From JACVRX01 sp963819885 (lineage in GTDB: Bacteria > Actinomycetota > Actinomycetes > Jiangellales > Jiangellaceae), in contig CAWFXV010000027.1 of assembly GCA_963819885.1 (NCBI GenBank), positions 62,001-126,000 on the forward strand: 64,000 nt of DNA, written 5' to 3'. Positions 10,862 to 17,411 of this stretch are shown one piece after another. The notes beneath the pieces were generated by a model. The model made no database searches, was not told the origin of the DNA, and was given only the letters and a program-made list of their open reading frames with translations. Position 1 is the stretch's first letter, and each line of letters starts with the position of its first letter. Position numbers and translations under genes: made by a program.

Positions 10862-10917
10862 GGCCCTCGCCCACCGGAACGGGTCGGTGCGTGGTCCGGG
10901 CCGACCGGCGCGCTGGT

Positions 10918-12024
10918 CTACCGCACGCTGAAGTTCTTGGTGTCGCTCATCGGCCCGGGACCCTCCGCGCCACCGCTCAGGTCGGTTTCCATGACGACGA
11001 CGGAGTAGACGCCCGGCTCGAGATCGACCTCGAACGCGAACTCGGAGAACGTGCTGGCATCGGAGGTGGTCGTGAAACTCTCCTCGACCAGGTTGCCCTC
11101 GTCGTCGAAGACCTGCCAGCTGAGATTGCCCTCAACAGCCAACGCCACGCCACTGATCGTCACTGTCCCGCCCACGACGGCCCCGTCCTGTGGGTTGTCG
11201 ATCTGCACGTGCTGCCAGACGTTCACCAGCGGGGCCCGTCCGATCGGATCGGACAAGTCGAGCCGACCCCACATCTGGTTCGGCGGCTCGCCGTCGACCA
11301 GGATCTGCACCGGAAGCCGGCCGTTCTCGCCCGCCATACTCGCCGCGGCTGTCACGGTGTAGACGAGCTGCTGGACCGAGATCTCGGCGACGTCGTCCCG
11401 AACGCCGGTGTAGTCGGTATGACCGGTCAGGTTGACCTCGATCACATCGTTTCTCACCTCGACACCCAGCAGTTGGGTGTCGGCCTGCCAAAAGCTCATG
11501 TATTCCGGATCTTGTGCCGGTTCGGCGAGCATGGTGTTCACCGCGGCGGAAATCACCCCGTCCGGGGTCGGCCTGTTCTGGAATTCGCGGGCAAGCCGCC
11601 ATCCTTGGGTCGTCTCGGTCACGTAGTAGACAGGCACGGCCGCATTGTCCGGCTGCGGATCCTCCGTCTCCGGCGGCGGCGGAGGAATCGTCTCGGTCGA
11701 GGTTGGTGGGCTGGCCGATTCGGTGACCGACGGTGTCGGGCTTTGTACCGTTGTTGGCGACGGCGACGAATCGGAACCGGTTGCCGTCGTGTCGTCGGAC
11801 GACCCGCCGAGCCACCATGAGCTACCGACGATGACGGCGAGTGCAGTGACCGAGGCGGCGGCCATGCCGAGCACGACCGGTCGCCGCCACAGCGGTGGCC
11901 GGGAGGTACGCCGGCGGATGTTGGACAGTGCGTCGAGGCTGGGCAGGACATCGTCGGCCTGCTCGTGCAGCGCCCGGCGCAGGAGCTCCTCGTCGCGGCG
12001 GAACCGCTCGTCGTCGATGCTCAT
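10918..12024 (-). CDS. Membrane-anchored GerMN/Gmad2 protein, partner of an ECF sigma factor
   Basis: About 368 residues. An N-terminal cytoplasmic stretch of about 50 residues (with ALHEQADDVLPSLDALSNIRRR) precedes one membrane segment (VVLGMAAASVTALAVIVG). Then come a Ser/Thr/Pro-rich linker, a GerMN domain and a C-terminal Gmad2 immunoglobulin-like domain (around VWQHVQIDNPQDGAVV). Its ATG overlaps the stop of the upstream sigma gene (ATGA), so translation is probably coupled. One cytosolic tail, one membrane pass and an extracellular sensor-like part, next to a sigma factor, suggest an anti-sigma or signal-relay role; this is inference. GerMN domains are otherwise known from spore germination and lipoproteins such as LpqB. 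Confidence 0.8.
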   Translation of the reverse strand: MSIDDERFRRDEELLRRALHEQADDVLPSLDALSNIRRRTSRPPLWRRPVVLGMAAASVTALAVIVGSSWWLGGSSDDTTATGSDSSPSPTTVQSPTPSVTESASPPTSTETIPPPPPETEDPQPDNAAVPVYYVTETTQGWRLAREFQNRPTPDGVISAAVNTMLAEPAQDPEYMSFWQADTQLLGVEVRNDVIEVNLTGHTDYTGVRDDVAEISVQQLVYTVTAAASMAGENGRLPVQILVDGEPPNQMWGRLDLSDPIGRAPLVNVWQHVQIDNPQDGAVVGGTVTISGVALAVEGNLSWQVFDDEGNLVEESFTTTSDASTFSEFAFEVDLEPGVYSVVVMETDLSGGAEGPGPMSDTKNFSVR

Positions 12025-12545
12025 GCCCATTGCTCCAAACTCGCGCGTAGCGTGGCCATCCCCCGCGACGCGTGGCTCTTGACGGCTCCCCGGCTGATCT
12101 TCATCGCCTCCGCGATCTCGGCTTCGGAGAGGTCCGCGAAGTAGCGCAATACCAGCGCCTCACGCTGGCGAGTCGGCAGCTGGCGTAGTGCCTCCGTGAC
12201 CGCAGTACCGGCGACCCCTCGCAGCGCCCCGGACTCCGCACTGGGCACGTCGATCGGCCGGTCGTCGGGATGCCGCGCGGCGACCGACCGTCGACGCTGG
12301 ATCGATCGCGTGTTGTGGATGACCGACGTACGCAAATAAGCGGCCGCACTTCCGGGATCCCTCAACTTCCTCCACCGGCGGTGTAGAGAGACGAATGCAT
12401 CCTGGACTGCCTCCTCGGCGACGGCCTGATCACGGAGCAGCAGCGTTGCCAGCCGGACCAGACCGCTGTAGTGGACCGTGAAGAGCTCGGTGACCATCCG
12501 GTCGGCTTCGCTGCTGAACGAGGCAGCCCCGGCCCCAATGCTCAC
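12021..12545 (-). CDS. ECF RNA polymerase sigma factor, SigE-like family
   Basis: About 174 residues. Sigma region 2 is at FTVHYSGLVRLATLLLRD and AVQDAFVSLHRRWRKL; region 4 is at LPTRQREALVLRYFADLSEAEIAEAM, and the helix-turn-helix ends with SRGAVKSHASRGMATLR. There is no region 3, as in ECF factors. The GTG at 12545 has GAGGAG six bases upstream (12552-12557), better than starts further upstream. It overlaps the GerMN membrane gene by four bases, so the pair forms an operon read opposite to the surrounding core genes. Confidence 0.87.
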   Translation of the reverse strand: MSIGAGAASFSSEADRMVTELFTVHYSGLVRLATLLLRDQAVAEEAVQDAFVSLHRRWRKLRDPGSAAAYLRTSVIHNTRSIQRRRSVAARHPDDRPIDVPSAESGALRGVAGTAVTEALRQLPTRQREALVLRYFADLSEAEIAEAMKISRGAVKSHASRGMATLRASLEQWA

Positions 12546-12702
12546 CGCCCACTCCTCGTACCCGCTCGCCGGCGGAATCCCGCACGAGGCGGGTCCACCG
12601 ACGGTGACAGGGCAGGCGACGGCCATGTCCCATGGACGCTCTGCCCCCCGCATCGGTTGACAACGTCACCGTAGATGCACCCTAGAGGCGTCGATGCGCC
12701 CG

Positions 12703-12708
12703 TACGAT
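12703..12708 (+). promoter_or_regulatory. Probable leaderless -10 box of the HIT gene
   Basis: TACGAT is followed after exactly seven bases by the GTG at 12716. A TANNNT box this close places the transcript start at the start codon, a common leaderless arrangement in actinobacteria. No Shine-Dalgarno sequence is present. Confidence 0.55.
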
Positions 12709-12715
12709 GCGGGGC

Positions 12716-13063
12716 GTGAACGACTCGCCGGACTGTCTGTTCTGCCGAATCGTCGCCGGTGAGGTGCCGGCCACAATCCTGCAGGCCTCCGACCGGGTCA
12801 TCGCCTTTCGCGACGTCTCGCCGCAGGCACCGACCCACGTTCTGGTCATCCCTCGGGAGCATTATCCCGATGTCGGCGCACTGGCCGAGGCGGACCCGGA
12901 GACGCTGGCCGAACTGGTGCGCGAGGCCAGCGCCATCGCCGAGAACGATGATCTCGATGCCTTTCGGCTGGTCTTCAACACCGGTTCCGGGGCTGGTCAA
13001 TCGGTCTTTCACGTGCACGGACACGTGCTTGGCGGCCGCGCGTTGAAGTGGCCACCAGGCTAA
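12716..13063 (+). CDS. HIT family protein (nucleotide hydrolase/transferase)
   Basis: About 115 residues. The opening CLFCRIVAGEVPA and the histidine triad FHVHGHVLGG near the C-terminus are those of the HINT branch, which hydrolyses AMP or GMP adducts. A Gly replaces the usual Ala within the triad motif (HVHGH), a mild change that keeps all three histidines. The GTG start at 12716 is supported by the leaderless -10 box; an ATG at 12707 would overlap that box. It sits just before phoH-ybeY, the normal actinobacterial place. Confidence 0.88.
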   Translation: MNDSPDCLFCRIVAGEVPATILQASDRVIAFRDVSPQAPTHVLVIPREHYPDVGALAEADPETLAELVREASAIAENDDLDAFRLVFNTGSGAGQSVFHVHGHVLGGRALKWPPG

Positions 13064-13145
13064 CTCGCCGGATATCACCAGTAGCATTGACCACTTAACG
13101 CAGCCGAGACCGAAGGGCAGGCGCGAGCAGGCCGTCAGGCCGCCC

Positions 13146-14201
13146 ATGGCCGAGACACAAGGGGCCTCCCAGCGGGCCCAGCACAAGATCATCGTCCCAT
13201 CGAGCGTGCCGATGGTGAGCCTGCTCGGGTCCACCGACGAGTTACTGCGGGTCATCGAGGACTCCTACCCGAGCGTTGACATGCTGGTCCGTGGCAACGA
13301 GATCACCATGACCGGGGAATCCGACGACATCGCCGAGGCAGAACGCGCCCTGGACGAGCTGATCGCGGTCATCCGGACCGGACAAGGCCTCACCCCGGAG
13401 GCCGTCGAGCGCACAGTTGCGATGCTGCGGGCCCGAACTGCCGAGCGACCAGCCGATGTGCTGACGGCCAACATCCTGTCCAACCGTGGCCGCACCATCC
13501 GGGCCAAGACGCTGAACCAGAAGCGCTACGTCGATGCGATCGACCGGCACACGATCGTGTTCTCGATCGGACCGGCCGGGACCGGCAAGACCTACCTCGC
13601 CGTCGCGAAGGCCGTCCGGGCGCTGCAGGACAAGCAGGTCACGCGGATCGTGCTCACCCGCCCGGCGGTGGAGGCCGGGGAACGGCTGGGCTTTCTGCCG
13701 GGCACCCTGTCGGAGAAGATCGACCCTTATTTGCGGCCGCTTTACGACGCCCTGCACGACATGATGGATCCGGCGACGATTCCCCGGCTGATAACCGAAG
13801 GCACCATCGAGGTGGCACCGCTGGGGTACATGCGTGGCCGTACGCTCAATGACGCGTTCGTGATACTCGACGAAGCCCAGAACACCTCGCCCGAGCAGAT
13901 GAAGATGTTCCTGACCCGGCTCGGCTTCGGGTCGAGGATGGTGGTCACCGGCGACGTGACCCAGATCGACCTGCCGGCCGGTACCCACAGCGGTCTCAAG
14001 ATCGTCGAGGGCATTCTCGACGGCCTCGACGACGTCCACTTCAGCCGGCTGTCCAGTCATGACGTCGTCCGGCACCGGCTGGTGTCGGACATCGTCGACG
14101 CATACTCCCGCTTCGATGCCGAGCAGAGCGCGGGCCGACCCCCGGGGCGTGGCGGGCGCGAGGCGGGACGGGGTCGCCGTGGCTCCGGGGGACGATCGTG
14201 A
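13146..14201 (+). CDS. phoH: PhoH family ATPase
   Basis: A 351-residue protein with Walker A GPAGTGKT near residue 140 and Walker B VILDEAQN near 240, in the PhoH arrangement (RIVLTRPAVEAGERLGFLPG between them). The N-terminal 90 residues form a KH-like RNA-binding part. PhoH-like proteins are linked to RNA handling together with YbeY. The last 25 residues are Gly/Arg-rich (GRPPGRGGREAGRGRRGSGG), an RGG-like tail suited to RNA contact. Its stop overlaps the ybeY GTG by four bases. Confidence 0.93.
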   Translation: MAETQGASQRAQHKIIVPSSVPMVSLLGSTDELLRVIEDSYPSVDMLVRGNEITMTGESDDIAEAERALDELIAVIRTGQGLTPEAVERTVAMLRARTAERPADVLTANILSNRGRTIRAKTLNQKRYVDAIDRHTIVFSIGPAGTGKTYLAVAKAVRALQDKQVTRIVLTRPAVEAGERLGFLPGTLSEKIDPYLRPLYDALHDMMDPATIPRLITEGTIEVAPLGYMRGRTLNDAFVILDEAQNTSPEQMKMFLTRLGFGSRMVVTGDVTQIDLPAGTHSGLKIVEGILDGLDDVHFSRLSSHDVVRHRLVSDIVDAYSRFDAEQSAGRPPGRGGREAGRGRRGSGGRS

Positions 14202-14662
14202 CCATCGAGGTCAACAACGAGACTGCCACCGACCTCAACGAGAAAGACCTCTCCGACCTGTGCCGATTCGTGCTCGACCGGATGCGGATTCACCCGCAGG
14301 CTGAGCTCGCCGTGCTGCTCGTCGACCCCGAGACCATGGCCCAACTGCACGTGCAGTGGATGGATGAGCCGGGGCCCACCGATGTCCTGGCGTTCCCGAT
14401 GGACGAGCTGCGCCCGACACCTCCAGACGAGGATCCGGCGCCTGGACTGCTCGGCGACGTCGTGCTGTGCCCCGACGTCGCACAGGAGCAAGCCCGCCAC
14501 GCTGGTCACTCAGTCCAGGACGAGCTGCGACTGCTCACTACTCACGGCATCCTGCACCTGCTCGGTTACGACCATGGCGACCCGGTTCAGGAGAAGGAGA
14601 TGTTCGGGCTGCAGGGGCAACTGCTCGACGACTGGGCGGTCGGCAGGAGGAGCGGCCGGTAA
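14198..14662 (+). CDS. ybeY: rRNA maturation RNase YbeY
   Basis: A 154-residue protein with the zinc-binding motif HGILHLLGYDH near residues 115-125, the signature of YbeY endoribonuclease, which matures 16S rRNA and takes part in ribosome quality control. It starts at a GTG overlapping the phoH stop and is followed by the CorC-like gene, whose ATG shares a base with the ybeY stop, so phoH, ybeY and the next genes form a coupled operon. Confidence 0.94.
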   Translation: MTIEVNNETATDLNEKDLSDLCRFVLDRMRIHPQAELAVLLVDPETMAQLHVQWMDEPGPTDVLAFPMDELRPTPPDEDPAPGLLGDVVLCPDVAQEQARHAGHSVQDELRLLTTHGILHLLGYDHGDPVQEKEMFGLQGQLLDDWAVGRRSGR

Positions 14663-16002
14663 TGTCCGCAGCCGCCTGGATGCTGGTGGGTGCGGGCGTG
14701 CTGGTCGTCCTGGCCGGCGTGCTGGCCATGGCCGACGCCGCCCTGGCCGCGTTTTCCAGGGCGCGCGCCGACGGCCTCGTGACCGCTCGCCGGCGTGGAG
14801 CTCGGCGGCTTCGTCGTCTGGTGGAGGACCCGGCGCCGGCTCTCAATACCGCGTTGCTCTTGCGGCTCGCCGCCGAGATCAGCGCCGTGGTCCTGGTGGC
14901 GGTGGTCTGCCTCGACACGTTCACCACGGACTGGCAGGCCGTGCTGATCGCGGCCGGCTCGATGCTGGTCGTGTCGTTCGTCGTGATCGGCGTCGCACCT
15001 AGGACTGTGGGTCGACAACATGCCGAGGGCGTGGCGCTTGCCCTTGCGGGGCCCCTACTCACGATCACCCGTGTGCTCGGCCCCCTACCTCGACTGCTGA
15101 TCTTGATCGGGAACGCGCTGACACCGGGCAAGGGCTTCCGGGAGGGCCCGTTCGCGACGGAGGCCGAACTCCGCGAGCTGGTCGACTTGGCCGAAGCCGG
15201 CCGGGTCATCGAGTCGGGCGAGCGGCAGATGATCCACTCGGTGTTCGAGCTCGGCGACACCATCGTCCGCGAGGTGATGGTGCCGCGCACCGACGTGGTG
15301 TTCATCGAGGCGAACAAGACGCTGCGCCATTTCCAGACATTGGCGCTCCGCAGTGGGTTCAGCCGGATCCCGGTGGTGGGCCAAGGCGGACTAGACGACA
15401 TCGTCGGTATCGGGTACCTCAAGGATGTCGCTCGGCGGCTCTACGACAACCGCAATGCCGAATCGGTCGAGCGCATCGAGTCGGTCATGCGTCCGGCCTT
15501 CTACGTGCCCGACTCCAAGCCGGTCGACGACCTATTGCGGGAGATGCAGGCGCAACGCACCCACGTCGCAGTGGTCGTCGACGAATACGGTGGCACCGCT
15601 GGGCTAGTGACCATCGAAGACGTCCTCGAGGAGATCGTCGGTGAGATCTCCGACGAGTACGACACCGGTGAGGCGACCGTGCAGCGGCTCGAGGACGGCG
15701 CTGTCCGGGTCAGTTCGCGGTTGAACGTCGAAGACTTGGGCGAGCAGTTCGGGATCGAGCTCTCCGACGATGACGTCGACAGCGTCGGCGGGCTGATGGC
15801 GAAACACCTCGGCCGTGTTCCGATCCCCGGGGCCGAAGTCGAGATGGGCGGGCTCCGGCTGGTCGCCGAAGGTCCCGCCGGTCGGCGCAACCAGGTCGCG
15901 ACGATTCTCGTCACCAGGATCGGCACGGCCGACGAGCCCGGCGAGAACCTGACCGCGGCGGTACCGGAGTCGAGCCTGACCGAGCGTCAGGAGCATGCGT
16001 GA
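14662..16002 (+). CDS. CNNM/CorC-HlyC family membrane protein with CBS pair
   Basis: About 446 residues. The first 185 or so form a DUF21/CNNM transmembrane domain (starting AWMLVGAGVLVVLAGVLAM). A CBS pair follows at about 200-310 (VMVPRTDVVFIEAN; HVAVVVDEYGGTAGLVTIED), then a CorC_HlyC domain. The family exports or regulates Mg2+/Co2+; older annotation calls it hemolysin. The ATG at 14662 overlaps the ybeY stop, and AGGAGG is 11 bases upstream. Confidence 0.9.
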   Translation: MSAAAWMLVGAGVLVVLAGVLAMADAALAAFSRARADGLVTARRRGARRLRRLVEDPAPALNTALLLRLAAEISAVVLVAVVCLDTFTTDWQAVLIAAGSMLVVSFVVIGVAPRTVGRQHAEGVALALAGPLLTITRVLGPLPRLLILIGNALTPGKGFREGPFATEAELRELVDLAEAGRVIESGERQMIHSVFELGDTIVREVMVPRTDVVFIEANKTLRHFQTLALRSGFSRIPVVGQGGLDDIVGIGYLKDVARRLYDNRNAESVERIESVMRPAFYVPDSKPVDDLLREMQAQRTHVAVVVDEYGGTAGLVTIEDVLEEIVGEISDEYDTGEATVQRLEDGAVRVSSRLNVEDLGEQFGIELSDDDVDSVGGLMAKHLGRVPIPGAEVEMGGLRLVAEGPAGRRNQVATILVTRIGTADEPGENLTAAVPESSLTERQEHA

Positions 16003-16385
16003 GCGAGCTGGACTCGGAGGACGCGAAGCTCGTGTCGCTCGCCCGGGCCGCTCGCGCTCGGGTAAGAGCCGCCGAGGGCGCGGCGGTCCGCGACGCGGAC
16101 GGGCGAACCTACGCTGCCGCGGCCGTGACGCTGCCGTCCCTGTCGCTGTCGGCGCTGGAAGCGGCCGTGGCAGCGGCCGTGTCGAGCGGCGCGCTCGGGC
16201 TGGAGGCAGTCGCCGTCGTGACGGCCGCGCCGGACGGCGAACCTGCCGGGCTGGCCGCGGTGCGCGACCTCGGCGGTCCGGCGACGCAGGTGCTCGTCGC
16301 CGGCGTCGACGGCCTCGTCCGCCGAACCTTCGACCTGCGCCCAACTCCGGCGAGTGGAGGGTTTCCCACGTCTCCCGGCGCGTAA
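15999..16385 (+). CDS. Degenerate cytidine deaminase-like protein
   Basis: A 128-residue protein that keeps the layout of a cytidine deaminase start (ARAARARVRAAEGAAVRDADGR, which resembles the substrate side) and a following helix (SALEAAVAAAVSSG) where the zinc motif should lie. It lacks the expected HAE/CAE and PCxxC zinc ligands; in fact it has no cysteine at all. It is therefore unlikely to deaminate cytidine. The same kind of gene occurs between the CorC-like gene and era in other actinobacteria. The GTG overlaps the previous stop by four bases. A strong hairpin covers its last codons. Confidence 0.7.
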   Translation: MSELDSEDAKLVSLARAARARVRAAEGAAVRDADGRTYAAAAVTLPSLSLSALEAAVAAAVSSGALGLEAVAVVTAAPDGEPAGLAAVRDLGGPATQVLVAGVDGLVRRTFDLRPTPASGGFPTSPGA

Positions 16386-16403
16386 GACGTGGGAAAGCCT
16401 CCA
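16355..16403. repeat. Strong hairpin over the stop codon before era
   Basis: An inverted repeat with arms 16355-16373 and 16385-16403, 18 of 19 positions paired, and an 11-base loop. The inner arm is TTTCCCACGTCT. The stop codon of the deaminase-like gene (16383-16385) lies at the loop/stem border. There is no T tract, so a standard intrinsic terminator is uncertain; it could also protect RNA ends or pause transcription before era. Confidence 0.8.
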
Positions 16404-16420
16404 GTCGGCGAGGAATGATC

Positions 16421-17368
16421 ATGGAGGATGTGGGTGTGGACGCCCTTGCAGATCGGCCGCACCGGTCCGGGTTCGCGTGTCTCGTCGGGCGACCCAACGC
16501 CGGCAAGTCCACCCTGGTCAACACCCTGGTAGGGGACAAGGTCGCGATCACCTCGAGCAAGCCACAGACGACCCGGCACGCGATCCGGGGCATCGTGCAT
16601 CGGGTCGACGGCCAGCTCGTCCTGGTCGACACGCCGGGTCTGCACCGTCCCCAGACCCTGTTGGGCGAGCGGCTCAACGACATCGTGCGGACGACGTGGG
16701 GCGAGGTGGACGCGATCGGCCTCTGCCTCCCGGTCGACGAGCAGACGGGGCCGGGGGACCGGTTCATCGCCGCCGAACTTGGCCAGATCACCGGCACGCC
16801 AAAGCTCGCCCTAGTGACCAAGATCGACTTGGCGTCGTCGGATCAGGTCGCCGTTCGGCTCACCGAGGCCGCTGAACTCGGAAAAGAGGTCGGCCTCGAC
16901 TGGGCTGAGATCGTGCCCGTGTCGGCGGTGACCCGGCAGAACGTCGACCTGCTGACCGACCTGCTGATCGCCCAGATGCCGGGCGGCCCGCCGCTCTACC
17001 CGGCAGGGGAGTTGACCGACGAGCCCGAGGAGACCCTGGTCGCAGAACTGGTCCGGGAGGCAGCCCTGGAAGGTGTGCGGGACGAGTTGCCGCACTCGAT
17101 CGCCGTCGTGGTCCAGGAGATGATCCCGCGGACCGACCGACCGGCCGATCGCCCGCTCCTCGACGTTCACGTCAACCTCTATGTCGAGCGGGAGAGCCAG
17201 AAGTCGATCGTGATCGGCCGTGGCGGAGCGCGACTGCGCGATGTCGGGACTCGGTCTCGGCGCCAGATCGAGCGACTGCTCGGCACGCCGGTCCATTTGG
17301 ACCTCCAGGTCAAGGTCGCCAAGGACTGGCAGCGTGATCCCAAGCAACTGCGCAGACTGGGGTTCTGA
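16421..17368 (+). CDS. era: GTPase Era
   Basis: About 315 residues. G1 is GRPNAGKS near residue 22, G3 DTPG near 69, G4 TKID near 130, followed by a KH RNA-binding domain that contains IVIGRGGARLRDVG. Era binds the 3' end of 16S rRNA and helps 30S assembly, in line with ybeY nearby. The ATG at 16421 has GAGGA six bases upstream; a GTG at 16436 with GGAGG is a second option. The strong hairpin just upstream may separate its expression from the preceding operon. Confidence 0.95.
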   Translation: MEDVGVDALADRPHRSGFACLVGRPNAGKSTLVNTLVGDKVAITSSKPQTTRHAIRGIVHRVDGQLVLVDTPGLHRPQTLLGERLNDIVRTTWGEVDAIGLCLPVDEQTGPGDRFIAAELGQITGTPKLALVTKIDLASSDQVAVRLTEAAELGKEVGLDWAEIVPVSAVTRQNVDLLTDLLIAQMPGGPPLYPAGELTDEPEETLVAELVREAALEGVRDELPHSIAVVVQEMIPRTDRPADRPLLDVHVNLYVERESQKSIVIGRGGARLRDVGTRSRRQIERLLGTPVHLDLQVKVAKDWQRDPKQLRRLGF

Positions 17369-17411
17369 CGAGCGATCCACAGCCGACTTCTGCTGCGTCC
17401 TTGGAGCAGTT

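Noticed and set aside
10862..10917. Possible terminator between dnaJ and the convergent GerMN gene
   Set aside because: Only short GACC/GGTC arms were found, not convincing in such GC-rich DNA.
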